The notes under the pieces are model-generated. The model worked only from the letters and a program-made list of their open reading frames with translations. It made no database searches and had not been told where the DNA came from. The translations under genes were made by a program, and so were the position numbers. A stretch of 64,000 bases of DNA, taken from Candidatus Kryptoniota bacterium (GTDB taxonomy: Bacteria; Bacteroidota; Ignavibacteria; Kryptoniales; Kryptoniaceae). Positions 33,042-43,222 of this stretch are shown in pieces (position 1 is the first letter of the stretch; every line of letters starts with the position of its first letter). Location: positions 1 to 64,000 of the forward strand of contig CALJEK010000001.1 in NCBI GenBank assembly GCA_938074445.1. The letters are read 5' to 3'.

Positions 33042-35707
33042 TGAAAAACTACATCGGGATCCTTGTAAGTCATACACACTGGGATAGAGCTTGGTACTGG
33101 CCATTTCAATTTTTGCGGGTAAGGTTAGTTGAAACAATCGATGAAATAATCGCCACCCTTGAAGCTAACGAAAATTTCAAGTGCTTCGTTCTTGATGGAC
33201 AAACTGTTATCATTGAAGATTACCTCGAAATAAAACCTGAAAGAAGAAAAAACATAGAAAAGCTCATTCAAACAGGGAAACTTATCATTGGTCCGTGGTA
33301 TGTTTTGATGGATGAATTTCTTGAAAGTCCTGAAGCTATGATAAGGAACCTCCTGCTTGGAAGAAAGATAGCCTCCGAATTTGGGCAACTTATGAACGAT
33401 GGATATATTCCCGATTCGTTTGGGCATATATCAAGCCTGCCTAAAATACTCTCTGGGTTTGGCATTCGCTCTGTAATCTTCACCAGAGGAATGGGAAAAG
33501 AATATGAAAAACTTGGCAACGAATTTTGGTGGCAAGCAAACGACGGTAGCAAAGTACTTGCAATTTATCAAAGAAATGGATATTGGAACTGTGCTTGTCT
33601 CGGATTTGATTATGAGTGGGGTGATTATAGATTTGAAAGACCAAACTTTGATCTCGCTATTAAAAAAATCAAAAAAGAGTTTGAATCATTAAAAAATAAA
33701 GCAAATTCCCGTTTCATCCTCTTAAACAACGGCACTGACCATGCCCCAATCCAACCGCAAATTCCCGAAATAATAAAATTCGCGAACAAGAAACTTAACA
33801 ATTTTAAAATTATCCAAGGGAGCTTTTCAGACTTTGTTGACTTGATGCTTAAATCAAAGCCAAGACTCAAAGTTTTCAAAGGGGAATTAAACAAAAATTA
33901 CCACCACCCAATCATTCAAAACGTATATTCAACACGAATTTATCTAAAACAAAAAAACTTCGCATGTCAGACATACCTCGAGAAATACGCTGAACCTTTA
34001 AGCGCCTTCCTTTATTTAGAAACTGGCGAAGATTACTCTCCATTCCTGTGGACAGCATGGAAAATGCTTTTGAAAAATCATCCACATGATGATATCTGTG
34101 GCTGTGGCGTCGATGAGATACACAAAGATATGGAAGACAGATTTAGACAGATTGAACAACTCACTGAATTTGTGATCAAACAAGTTACAGAAAAACTTGC
34201 CTCAATGATAGAGAAAAATGAAGACGAAGAAATGATTTTTGTTTATAACCCGCTTAACTTTGAAAGAAAAGAACTGATAAGGGCTAAAATTTTCCTTGAC
34301 AATAAAAAGTTTGGTGACACTTTCACAATTACAGATGAAAACGGGGATGAAATTAGTTTTGATGTCGTCTCAAGAAGCAGGGAATTTAAAATGGGAATTT
34401 TAAAGGGTGGATTTAAAAATATCTTCGAAATTGAATTTTTGGCGGATTTGCCGCAAGCCGGATATAAAACCTTTTACATACGTCCTCTAAAACCAAGCGA
34501 AATAAAAGTTAAAACCACAGAACTAAAATCAAATGATAGAAGAATTGAAAACGAATTTTTCACGGTTTCGGTAAATGATGACGGCACTTTAAAAGTTAAA
34601 GATAAGCGAAACGGTATTACATACAACAACCTGAACCTCTTCGAAGATGATGAAGATGCAGGTGATGAATACACCTATTCACACTCCGAGAACTGCCTTA
34701 AAATTTTGAGTTCAAACTTCAAACCCAAAATTTCCCTCGTTGAAAAGACCGCATCCAAAGCAACAATAATGATTGAATATAACTTAAAAATTCCCGAATC
34801 TTTAACTCCGGACTTCAAATCACGAAGCAAAAACAGAGTTAATTGCAATTTAAAAACCTTCATAACACTATACAACGGGATTGACAGAATCGACATAAAA
34901 ACGGAATTTACAAATAATGCGAAAGACCATAGGTTAAGGGTTCTTTTCCCAGTTGGATTCGAAACGAAGACGCACTTAGTAGATGGACATTTTGAAATCC
35001 TTGAAAGATTAAATCCGTATCTTGATTGTGAAGAGTTAAATAAAAATGAGAAACCTTATACAACCAGGCATCAGGATGCGTTCGTTTGTTTACACAACGG
35101 TAAATACGGTCTTATGATTGCAAATCGCGGTTTGCCTGAATATGAGATTTCACCCTCTCAAAATGGTGATATAATAGCAGTGACGCTTTTAAGAGCGATT
35201 GGCTATCTTTCAAGAAAAAATTTGCATAGACCCCAACCAGCGGGACCTGAAATTAAAACCCCGGACGCACAATGCTTAGGGAAACATATTTTTGAGTACT
35301 CAATAATCCCCATTGTTGGGGATTTTTTCAAATCGAGGTCATTTTTTAAAGCATATTCATTTTCATATCCGCCTATCTCAATTTTCCAAACTGAATCTTA
35401 TCCTTATCCTAAACTTCTCCCGAAAAGTTTAAGTTTTGTCAAAGTTAACTCAAAAAATTTGGTTTTAAGTTCAATTAAAATCGCAGAAAATAAAGATGGT
35501 GTAATCGCAAGATTTTACAATGTCAGCAAGGGTGGCGAAAAATTTGAAATTAAAACTTATAGAAATTTCCGAATCTTCACAGCAAACCTAAAAGAGGAAA
35601 AAATCGGTGAAGTAAAAACAAATGAAGACGAAAATAAGACAAAACTAACAGCTCGCGGTGGTGAAATTATAACTCTGTATTTAACTACTTCATCAAAATC
35701 ATCTTGA
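33041..35707 (+). CDS. Glycoside hydrolase family 38 alpha-mannosidase
   Basis: I start at the ATG at 33041, overlapping the aspS stop by one base (888 residues); a TTG one codon upstream would also work. The GH38 catalytic domain is at the N-terminus, with HTHWD (zinc ligands His13 and Asp15) and PDSFGH with the expected nucleophile Asp125. A helical bundle (LLKNHPHDDICGCGVDEIHKDM, another zinc region) and a long C-terminal beta-sandwich follow. It has no signal peptide, so it is probably cytoplasmic, acting on alpha-mannosides or glycan fragments. The last 23 bases overlap the convergent gene. Confidence 0.93.
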   Translation: MKNYIGILVSHTHWDRAWYWPFQFLRVRLVETIDEIIATLEANENFKCFVLDGQTVIIEDYLEIKPERRKNIEKLIQTGKLIIGPWYVLMDEFLESPEAMIRNLLLGRKIASEFGQLMNDGYIPDSFGHISSLPKILSGFGIRSVIFTRGMGKEYEKLGNEFWWQANDGSKVLAIYQRNGYWNCACLGFDYEWGDYRFERPNFDLAIKKIKKEFESLKNKANSRFILLNNGTDHAPIQPQIPEIIKFANKKLNNFKIIQGSFSDFVDLMLKSKPRLKVFKGELNKNYHHPIIQNVYSTRIYLKQKNFACQTYLEKYAEPLSAFLYLETGEDYSPFLWTAWKMLLKNHPHDDICGCGVDEIHKDMEDRFRQIEQLTEFVIKQVTEKLASMIEKNEDEEMIFVYNPLNFERKELIRAKIFLDNKKFGDTFTITDENGDEISFDVVSRSREFKMGILKGGFKNIFEIEFLADLPQAGYKTFYIRPLKPSEIKVKTTELKSNDRRIENEFFTVSVNDDGTLKVKDKRNGITYNNLNLFEDDEDAGDEYTYSHSENCLKILSSNFKPKISLVEKTASKATIMIEYNLKIPESLTPDFKSRSKNRVNCNLKTFITLYNGIDRIDIKTEFTNNAKDHRLRVLFPVGFETKTHLVDGHFEILERLNPYLDCEELNKNEKPYTTRHQDAFVCLHNGKYGLMIANRGLPEYEISPSQNGDIIAVTLLRAIGYLSRKNLHRPQPAGPEIKTPDAQCLGKHIFEYSIIPIVGDFFKSRSFFKAYSFSYPPISIFQTESYPYPKLLPKSLSFVKVNSKNLVLSSIKIAENKDGVIARFYNVSKGGEKFEIKTYRNFRIFTANLKEEKIGEVKTNEDENKTKLTARGGEIITLYLTTSSKSS

Positions 35708-37532
35708 TGCTTTTTGTGAAAGTCCCAGAAATAATCCTGCAAAAATAAACCCCTGAAGTTACAACTCTATCATTCTCATCTCGCCCATCCCAAATAACTT
35801 TATGTCGCCCAGATTCCTTAAAGCCACTGACAAGAGTTCTTACCTCCTGACCCAAGACATCATAAATTTTTAAACTAACCCATGAGTTAAATGGAACATC
35901 AAACTCAATAACCGTTTCAATGTTAAATGGATTCGGATAATTTTGATATAGTTCAAACCTATTCGGGAGCCCCTCTTGAAACCCAGCAACAAAAACTGGA
36001 ATTGTTGAAACTTCATTTGAAGGTGCACTTTCATTATGAAGTTTATCAAAAGCGGTTACGACAAAATAATATTTTTTATTAGGGTCTTCAATTTGCACAG
36101 AATAGCTTACCCTTGAACCTTCAACTACAGCAACAAGATTTTTTATATCATCTATATCCACTGGCGAAGTCTCGGATTTATAAATTGCATAATATTTGAC
36201 AGTATCTCCATCTGGAGCTGCTCCGGGGTTGTTCCAAACAAGCTCAAACACCTTATCTGAAATTTTTCGTGCGATTAAATTAGTTGGTGAATTTGGATTT
36301 ACATTATCAATCCATGGCATCGTTGGAATAAATGCGAAGTATTTATACCTTGAATTTCTCAAACTGTCGATCAACCCTTTTAAAAGCAAAGATTTATATC
36401 TGAAAAAAGTATTCCCTTCGGCTCCAACAGCCCTCGTTGTATCTATTTGTGAAAGTATTTCAGAGACTTCCCAATTTCCAGAATTCGAAGCCATCCTATA
36501 AGCAGCGGAGCCAGCATAAATATGCTTGCCATAGCTATTATTTTTCCAGTCGCGAGCGAGAATATTAAATTTAGGATTGTCAGCTATATTCCAATAAATT
36601 TGTGGCGAATGATAATCATGTTTCCCTTCCATCAGCCATCTTCTTGAATCTTGATAAATTGAGCAATACGCTTGCCATCCTGTGGCAATTGGGGTTGTCC
36701 CACTTGGGCAGGAACCGCAATTTTGAGAATAAATATAAATGCCATTTGAATCACATATATTCCTGTAAATGCCGATCGGCGCTGAACCAACCTTAACCCA
36801 AGGTTTTATTCGCTTTATGCTATCATACACAGCTCTAACAAACTTATTTATGTTCTCCCTTCTCCATTCAGCTTTATCAGGATATTCATTTGCATAAGGA
36901 GCATATGTATCGTCATCTGGAAAATCAGGATTTGGGTACCTTATATAATCAAAATGTATCCCATCAATGTCGTAATTTCGCACAAGTTCCATAACAACAT
37001 TTATTAAGTAAGCTCTTGCTTCAGGCTTCCCCATATCGATCCACCATTCATTGTTAGGTCTATAATACTTAACATATTCTGGATAGCGCAAAACTATATG
37101 CGGTGGATTTGTATTAGGGGGTAAAGTTGAATCATCTTTAACTTTAACGACATTCCACCAAGCGTGGAATTCCATTCCTCGTTTGTGAGTTTCCTCAATT
37201 GCGAACTTTAATGGGTCATATCCGGGGTTTCGCCCAAGTGTTCCAGTTAAAGAAGTAGCCCATGGCTCATATTGGCTTGGATAAATTAAATCTCCACGTG
37301 CGCGAACTTGCATTACGACAGTGTTGAAATTCGCAGATTTTAAATTGTCAAGTATTTGAATTAGTTCATTCTTTTGTTGTTGAATTCCGCTTGGACTTGT
37401 TGCCTTAGCTGTTGGCCAATCAAGACCATAAACAGTTGTAAGCCATACCGCGCGTAGTTCCCTTTTGGGATGAACTTGTGCAAAGAGATTTAATGAAAGG
37501 AGCAATAAAATGAAATTGTAAAGTTTTCGCAT
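35685..37532 (-). CDS. Secreted GHL10-family glycoside hydrolase with T9SS sorting domain
   Basis: This 615-residue protein has a signal peptide (MRKLYNFILLLLSLNLFAQ) and a GHL10 (family 10-like, DUF187) TIM-barrel domain, with ELRAVWLTTVYGLDWPT, GMEFHAWWNV and DGIHFDYIRYP. A fibronectin-III-like module (about 410-510) and a type IX secretion C-terminal domain (YQNYPNPFN, YDVLGQEVRTLV, SGVYFCRI) follow. It is exported through the outer membrane and probably anchored at the surface. It may cleave glycans or peptidoglycan. Its 3' end overlaps GH38 by 23 bases. The sorting domain shows that T9SS operates in this lineage. Confidence 0.93.
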   Translation of the reverse strand: MRKLYNFILLLLSLNLFAQVHPKRELRAVWLTTVYGLDWPTAKATSPSGIQQQKNELIQILDNLKSANFNTVVMQVRARGDLIYPSQYEPWATSLTGTLGRNPGYDPLKFAIEETHKRGMEFHAWWNVVKVKDDSTLPPNTNPPHIVLRYPEYVKYYRPNNEWWIDMGKPEARAYLINVVMELVRNYDIDGIHFDYIRYPNPDFPDDDTYAPYANEYPDKAEWRRENINKFVRAVYDSIKRIKPWVKVGSAPIGIYRNICDSNGIYIYSQNCGSCPSGTTPIATGWQAYCSIYQDSRRWLMEGKHDYHSPQIYWNIADNPKFNILARDWKNNSYGKHIYAGSAAYRMASNSGNWEVSEILSQIDTTRAVGAEGNTFFRYKSLLLKGLIDSLRNSRYKYFAFIPTMPWIDNVNPNSPTNLIARKISDKVFELVWNNPGAAPDGDTVKYYAIYKSETSPVDIDDIKNLVAVVEGSRVSYSVQIEDPNKKYYFVVTAFDKLHNESAPSNEVSTIPVFVAGFQEGLPNRFELYQNYPNPFNIETVIEFDVPFNSWVSLKIYDVLGQEVRTLVSGFKESGRHKVIWDGRDENDRVVTSGVYFCRIISGTFTKSIKMILMK

Positions 37533-37544
37533 AAGGAAATTCTT

Positions 37545-38648
37545 TTAGTTTTGATTAAATAAAAAATCAATCGCGTTTTCAATCTCTTCAAGGCTAACAT
37601 CGTTAAAGAACTTCATCCTTCCGATTTTAACGGGCAAATACATATTTAATCGCTCTGAAAAAATTTTCTTGTCATACCCAATATGCTTTAAGATCAAGGT
37701 TTTTGCAAGAAATTTTTTGGGAAAAACAACCCCTGCCTCAGAAATAACTTTCCTTATCCTCTCAAATTCAGCTTTTCTTAAAATACCTCTGTTTAAAGAG
37801 ATGAAACTTTCACCTATCATCCCAAGCATAACTGCCTCACCATGCTTTAATCTTTTGTAATTGAGCGATGCCTCTATACTATGACCAATCGTATGACCGA
37901 AGTTTAAAATCATCCTTAACTTTTTTTCTCTTTCGTCCTTGCTGACAACTCGAGATTTAACTATAACCGATCTATATACAAGATTTTGAATAACTCTGGA
38001 ATTAAGCTTCAACACATCCTCAAGCTGTGTCTCCAGCATTTTAAAAATCTCCGAATCCATTATAATTCCGTATTTGACCACTTCCCCAAGCCCACAGATG
38101 ATCTCACGCTGTGGCAACGTCTTTAAAAAACTTACATCTGAAAAAACGAAAATCGGATGATAAAAGGCGCCAATTAAATTTTTACCAAACTTATGGTCGA
38201 TTCCAACTTTCCCTCCTATTGAACTGTCAACCATCGCAAGTAGGGTAGTTGGGAACTGAATCAAATTTACACCACGTAGATAAATCGCGGAAGCAAATCC
38301 AGCAAGGTCTCCAATAACCCCGCCACCAAAAGCTATTATCGTCTCATCCCGACGCAACTTCATCTGAATTAATTGTGTGATAATTTCCGAAAGGACAAAT
38401 AGATTTTTACTTTTCTCCCCCGGGTTCACGATTATAAACTCTGGGCTAAATCCACTCTTTTTTAAAACACTTAAAAGCTCATCCAGATATAACTTAGCGA
38501 CAATTTTATCGGTTACAATTGCCAGATGTGGCTTTATCCTGTGAGCTTTGCAAAGAGATGGAAATTTGCTCAGAGTTTCATTGCCGATGTAAATCGGGTA
38601 TTTTGCATTTTTTAGATTTAAAATTATTTTATGCAATTTTCCCCTCAA
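37545..38648 (-). CDS. aroB: 3-dehydroquinate synthase
   Basis: This 367-residue enzyme has the NAD motif AFGGGVIGDLAGFAS, DSSIGGKVGID, and the zinc-binding region LGEVVKYG and NFGHTIGHSIE (the histidine pairs). It makes 3-dehydroquinate from DAHP, step 2 of the shikimate pathway, in the cytoplasm. The start is TTG (38648 or 38636); no ATG lies near the conserved N-terminus. It overlaps aroK by 20 bases, so they are an operon. Confidence 0.96.
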   Translation of the reverse strand: MRGKLHKIILNLKNAKYPIYIGNETLSKFPSLCKAHRIKPHLAIVTDKIVAKLYLDELLSVLKKSGFSPEFIIVNPGEKSKNLFVLSEIITQLIQMKLRRDETIIAFGGGVIGDLAGFASAIYLRGVNLIQFPTTLLAMVDSSIGGKVGIDHKFGKNLIGAFYHPIFVFSDVSFLKTLPQREIICGLGEVVKYGIIMDSEIFKMLETQLEDVLKLNSRVIQNLVYRSVIVKSRVVSKDEREKKLRMILNFGHTIGHSIEASLNYKRLKHGEAVMLGMIGESFISLNRGILRKAEFERIRKVISEAGVVFPKKFLAKTLILKHIGYDKKIFSERLNMYLPVKIGRMKFFNDVSLEEIENAIDFLFNQN

Positions 38649-39174
38649 GCTTTTTTAAAATTTCATCGACCGTTTCTTCGACACTTTTTTCATCCGTTGA
38701 AACTAAAATATCAGCCTGCAAATAAAACGGCTCTCTCATTTTAAGCAAAGACAGAATCCTATCAAAAAGCAATCCCTCTGGCAAAACATTACCATGATGG
38801 TCAAGCAAAAGTGGTCTATCCGTTTTATGTTTTATTCTTTGAAATAAAACCTCAGGATTTGCCATCAAATAAACCAAAATGCCAGATTCCTTCACAAGGT
38901 AAAGATTATCAGCAAAGGTTATAGTTCCACCCCCAAGTGCCACAACAAACCTTGAGAGTTTCAACACTGTCTCAATTAAAATTTTTCTCTCAGTGTTTCT
39001 GAAGTAAATTTCGCCTTTTTCGCGAAATATGTCAACTATCTTTTTACCTTCAATGTCTTCAATTAACTCATCAACATCAATAAAATCATATTTAAGACGT
39101 TCCGCGAGCAAAGGTCCAAGCGTGCTTTTCCCACTTCCCATAAATCCAGTTAGAAAGACAAGCGATTTTCGCAT
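38629..39174 (-). CDS. aroK: Shikimate kinase
   Basis: This 181-residue protein has the Walker A GFMGSGKSTLG at the N-terminus, the shikimate-binding DVDELIE, FRNTERKI and VVALGGGT. It phosphorylates shikimate. Length and motifs match AroK. It is preceded by a methyltransferase gene and overlaps aroB by 20 bases. Confidence 0.95.
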   Translation of the reverse strand: MRKSLVFLTGFMGSGKSTLGPLLAERLKYDFIDVDELIEDIEGKKIVDIFREKGEIYFRNTERKILIETVLKLSRFVVALGGGTITFADNLYLVKESGILVYLMANPEVLFQRIKHKTDRPLLLDHHGNVLPEGLLFDRILSLLKMREPFYLQADILVSTDEKSVEETVDEILKKLEGKIA

Positions 39175-39180
39175 ACAAAT

Positions 39181-39822
39181 TTAGCCCAATTTTTTTATCC
39201 TGTAAATTAATACAACTGTCCTCGTTCCCTTATGCAAGATTTCTTTCTTCAGCACTGTCTCAAAGCCAAAATTTTCACCCTTTAAAATTTCAAAGAACTC
39301 ACGCGAAGCTATTCTGTTGGGGTCAGCAAGATAGCAGATAGATTGTGATGTCATCACAGTTTTTAAAACATTTATCAAGTCTTTAAACAAATTTCGTTCG
39401 TAAGTTATGTCCGCTCCAACCACAAAATCAAATTTCTCCGAAATCAACGGACGTTTCCAATCAAGATAAACGAACCTCGCATTTTTTCCGTCACCAATGT
39501 TTCTTATGTAATTTCTCCTCGCATATTGTAATGCCATCATCTCACAATCAGTTGCAGTAATAACAGCATTTTTTAGTCCGAGAGCAACACTCGTTAACCC
39601 AAGCCCACATCCAAGTTCAAGAACCTTTTTATTCTCAAACTCATCTCTCGTAAGGATAAACTCAGAAAGAACAACCGCCGAAGGCCAAACCTCAATCCAA
39701 AACGGAAGATTCTCACTCGTGGAGTATTTCTCAATCACATCATCTACAGCTTTATCGCTATCAACAGGAGCAACGGGTGACTCAATAAAAATTTTTCTAC
39801 CTAAAATTTCAAATGTCAACAA
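39181..39822 (-). CDS. Class I SAM methyltransferase (METTL21/NNMT-like)
   Basis: This 213-residue protein has LPFWIEVWPSAVVLSEFI, motif I VLELGCGLGLTSVALG, and TATDCEMMALQYARRN, matching the protein-lysine/small-molecule methyltransferase-16 superfamily. The motif VVGADITYERNLFKDL is typical. The start is TTG at 39822, followed by another TTG; no ATG is close. The substrate is unknown. It lies 26 bases after the DUF885 gene. Confidence 0.88.
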   Translation of the reverse strand: MLTFEILGRKIFIESPVAPVDSDKAVDDVIEKYSTSENLPFWIEVWPSAVVLSEFILTRDEFENKKVLELGCGLGLTSVALGLKNAVITATDCEMMALQYARRNYIRNIGDGKNARFVYLDWKRPLISEKFDFVVGADITYERNLFKDLINVLKTVMTSQSICYLADPNRIASREFFEILKGENFGFETVLKKEILHKGTRTVVLIYRIKKLG

Positions 39823-39848
39823 GTCAAATCTTTAATTAGTTTTTACAT

Positions 39849-41588
39849 TTACAATTGAAGCAAAATTTCGCGAAGATATTTCACGGGAGGTGAACCATGC
39901 GAAAGCAAACTTTCGTTAAATTCCTTGATATTAAATTTTTCCCCTTTCAATTTTATGTATTCATCCCTTAATGACATTATCTCTTGAAACCCCGTAAAAT
40001 AACTTGAAAGTTGAGCTGAGGTAAGGCATGCTCTTCTCCACTTCCCTTCTGCTTCTGCTCTCTCTTGGAATCCCTCTTTCATCATTAGAGATAATGCCTC
40101 TTCCTGCGTCATATCCCCAGCGTGAATCTTATGATCGAGAATTGAATTTATTATAACCCTGATATACCATTTCAAATGGATTAGTTTCATCCTTGGATCG
40201 TCGTTCAAAATTCCATTTTCAATCATCAATCTCTCCGCGTAAACAGCCCAACCTTCAACCATTGTACCGCTCCCAAATACACTGCGAACAATTGACGGAC
40301 AACGATTTGAATAATAAAGCTGAACATAATGCCCCGGGATAGCCTCATGTATGCTTAATTCCAAAAGCGAATAATAATTATACTCGCGAAGATACGATTC
40401 AATTTGGTCTGGTGTCCAATCCTCCGGGATTGGAGAAACATTGTAAAATGTTTTCATATTTTTCTCCAATGGACCTGGAGCCTCAAGCGAAGCCACTGAA
40501 ACACCGCGTTGATATTCAGGCGTTTCTCTGACAACAAGAGGTTTGCTTTCGTCAAGCGTTAGAAGATTTTTCTCCTTAACAAATTTCGTCAGATAATTTA
40601 AATCCGCCTTCACTCTATCCATAATCTCCGATGGTCTCGGATGTTCAAGCACAATTTTATCAAGCACTGCTTTTATAACTGCTAACTTATCCATTCCCTT
40701 TGGTTCCCTGCCGTAGTAATACTTATAAAGTGGCAAAGCAATTTGATACATTTCTTCATGAGCTTTGCTTTTTTCCTTTTCAGCGAGCGCAAGAATTTCA
40801 TCTGGCGTTAAATTTGATTTTAAATAATGTTTCATTTTTTTGTAATAAAGTTCTTTGCCAAGTCTAAAATCACGCTTTGACCTCGGCTTTAACTCATCTT
40901 CAAGCCATCTTCCATACTCCTCAAGCGATTTAACTCCAGCGTCAACCGCTCTTTTTAACTCTAATTTTAGTTCATCAGATATCTTCAAAGTATCCGCAAA
41001 CCTTATTAAATCATTTTTTAAAATGTTAATGTTGCCTTTATTTTGCCTTACAGCAGTCTCAATATGAATTTGTGGCGCATCCTTTAAATTTTTCTTTGCC
41101 TGCTCAATAAAGTTCGGAATCTGTTTCACCCTCTCAAGAGCGTTTTTCAATCTCTCCTCCGCCGGTGCAAAATCCTGCGTTATCAAATACATCAGACCAT
41201 CACCTATCACCGAGTTATATATTAACGGATTCCATTCATACTCCTTCAATTCCTCAAGATTAAAAATTCTCTCTTCAATTTCCTCTAACAAAATACGGCA
41301 ATCGATACTGTTATCTTTTGAAAGTTTTTTCAAGTCAAATTTCGAAAACTTCTTTTTATAACTTTTTAGCCATTCAAGCTTTTCTTGTATCGCCCTTTCT
41401 GAAAAATCGTCAAGCAGGTTATCGTATTCGTGATATCCAATCCAAGTCGCGCTGACTGGATGATATTTGAAATATTCGTCCATGAACTTATTTACAAGCT
41501 TTGAAAACTTCTCATCCTCTGTTTGTCTTGCGCAACCGAAGATGAAAATCAAAATCGTCATAAAAACAATGTTTAGTTTTAACTTCAT
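39849..41588 (-). CDS. DUF885 family lipoprotein, putative zinc peptidase
   Basis: This 579-residue protein has a lipoprotein signal (VFMTILIFIFGC, Cys19) and a long DUF885 domain that ends with SIHEAIPGHYVQLYYSN, a HExxxGH-like zinc site, and further EGWAVYAERLM. DUF885 proteins resemble M32/M2-type zinc metallopeptidases and are secreted or membrane-anchored. It may cleave peptides in the periplasm. Its start overlaps the lnt stop by 4 bases, so translation is coupled. Confidence 0.88.
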   Translation of the reverse strand: MKLKLNIVFMTILIFIFGCARQTEDEKFSKLVNKFMDEYFKYHPVSATWIGYHEYDNLLDDFSERAIQEKLEWLKSYKKKFSKFDLKKLSKDNSIDCRILLEEIEERIFNLEELKEYEWNPLIYNSVIGDGLMYLITQDFAPAEERLKNALERVKQIPNFIEQAKKNLKDAPQIHIETAVRQNKGNINILKNDLIRFADTLKISDELKLELKRAVDAGVKSLEEYGRWLEDELKPRSKRDFRLGKELYYKKMKHYLKSNLTPDEILALAEKEKSKAHEEMYQIALPLYKYYYGREPKGMDKLAVIKAVLDKIVLEHPRPSEIMDRVKADLNYLTKFVKEKNLLTLDESKPLVVRETPEYQRGVSVASLEAPGPLEKNMKTFYNVSPIPEDWTPDQIESYLREYNYYSLLELSIHEAIPGHYVQLYYSNRCPSIVRSVFGSGTMVEGWAVYAERLMIENGILNDDPRMKLIHLKWYIRVIINSILDHKIHAGDMTQEEALSLMMKEGFQERAEAEGKWRRACLTSAQLSSYFTGFQEIMSLRDEYIKLKGEKFNIKEFNESLLSHGSPPVKYLREILLQL

Positions 41589-43222
41589 TTTTTCGCCATC
41601 TTTTGTTTAAAATTTTTAAATACGGCAAAGACAAATGTAAAAATTGTCAAATAGAACGAGATGTAAACTATTACATCCCCATGTTTTGTGTAAAAAGTTT
41701 CTTCGTCGTTTAACTTAACTATGTCGGCAATTTGCGTTTTCTCATGAAATTTCGTCTTCTTTTGGACCCTACCATATGGATCAATTAAACCTGATACCCC
41801 ACCATTTGCGCATCTTACTATGCTTCTTCTATTTTCAACCGCTCTTAAAATTGAATACTGAAAATGCTGATATGGTCCAGATGTGTTGCCATACCAACTA
41901 TCATTTGTGATGACGACAAGAAATTGGGCTCCCCTTTTCACAAACTCACGGACAAAAGAAGGATAAATTGATTCATAACATACAACACCTGAAAACTTGA
42001 TGACCTCCCCATTTTTCCTTTTCATTTCAAAAATAGTTGTATCTTTTCCCTTCGCCCAATTGCTTATCCCAACGCCCCATTGCAATGGCTCGATCAAAAA
42101 ATGGAACGTATCCGCATAAGGTAAACGCTCTCCAAATGGGACAAGTATTATCTTCGCGTATTTTTGAATCTTATCCGAATTTGGCAAAAATAAACCCATC
42201 GCATTAAACGCATCATATCTTTGTCCTGTTTCTTTTATAAGATGGCTACTTGGCGGAGCATCGGAAGGATTATCATAAAACTTTGCATCTGGAAAACCTG
42301 TCAATATCGCGATGCCTAAACTATCAACCCAACTTTTGAACCAATTGAAATAATAACGATATGGTGAGAGAAGGAAATAATAGGTTATCGCCGTTTCTGG
42401 ATAAACGATCAACTCAACATCTGGATTCGTTTGAATTATTTTTCTTGTCATGCCCATATAAAGTTCAAGCTGCTCAGCAAGCGTTCCCTCCCATTTCAAC
42501 CACGGATTTATATCAGGTTGAATTAGACCAACTTTGATCTCTTTATATGAGAAATTGTTTGACTTCTTCAAGACAGATGCACCATAAAAATCTGGAGCAA
42601 TGTAAATTAAAATAGCAAGCAAAAAATACAGCGAAGCTCTCTTTGAAAAAATTTTCCCCTGCGAAAGAATTTCTTTTATAGCAAGGTAAAAAATGACATT
42701 TACGACAAGAATTAAAAAAGAAAGCCCGTAAACACCTGTGAACTCTATAAACTGTATCTTCTCAATAAAATATGTCTGCGTATTTCCAAGTGTTAGCCAT
42801 GGAAAGGCTAATTCAGTTTTTGAGCGAAAATACTCGAACAAGGTGTATGCAAATGGGAAAGCTACGAGATTAACTACACCTCCAATATTTCTTTTAACAA
42901 ACATATAAAACCACATCGGAAGGAAGAAAAGAACCGGATGAAACAAAATTAAAAGCACGCATCCAACCATTAAAAACGGGTCCGCTTCTTTTGACCATCC
43001 TCCAACCCAGTAAAGCGTAAATAGATTGAAAAAGAAAAAGGAAAGATAAGAATAAAGGAAAAGTTGTTTGTAATTCTTGAGCTTGTCAATCAAAAATAAA
43101 AGCGGGACAAATCCAACGGTTGCGAAGAAGCCTGATTTTAAAGGTGGAAATGAAAGCGAAAGCAAAACTCCGGTCGAAAATGCAAGCAGAAATCTCTCGT
43201 CAAAAATTTTTCCCTTTTTCAA
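41585..43222 (-). CDS. lnt: Apolipoprotein N-acyltransferase
   Basis: This 545-residue protein has six or more N-terminal membrane helices and a C-terminal nitrilase-like domain. The catalytic triad fits Glu276 (VYPETAIT), Lys357 (YAKIILVPFGE) and Cys415 (VVCYESIYP). It adds the third acyl chain to lipoproteins in the inner membrane. It starts with TTG at 43222, in front of which GGAG stands directly, and overlaps the PAP2 gene by 23 bases. Lipoproteins in this window (rhodanese, DUF885) would be its substrates. Confidence 0.95.
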   Translation of the reverse strand: MKKGKIFDERFLLAFSTGVLLSLSFPPLKSGFFATVGFVPLLFLIDKLKNYKQLFLYSYLSFFFFNLFTLYWVGGWSKEADPFLMVGCVLLILFHPVLFFLPMWFYMFVKRNIGGVVNLVAFPFAYTLFEYFRSKTELAFPWLTLGNTQTYFIEKIQFIEFTGVYGLSFLILVVNVIFYLAIKEILSQGKIFSKRASLYFLLAILIYIAPDFYGASVLKKSNNFSYKEIKVGLIQPDINPWLKWEGTLAEQLELYMGMTRKIIQTNPDVELIVYPETAITYYFLLSPYRYYFNWFKSWVDSLGIAILTGFPDAKFYDNPSDAPPSSHLIKETGQRYDAFNAMGLFLPNSDKIQKYAKIILVPFGERLPYADTFHFLIEPLQWGVGISNWAKGKDTTIFEMKRKNGEVIKFSGVVCYESIYPSFVREFVKRGAQFLVVITNDSWYGNTSGPYQHFQYSILRAVENRRSIVRCANGGVSGLIDPYGRVQKKTKFHEKTQIADIVKLNDEETFYTKHGDVIVYISFYLTIFTFVFAVFKNFKQKMAKK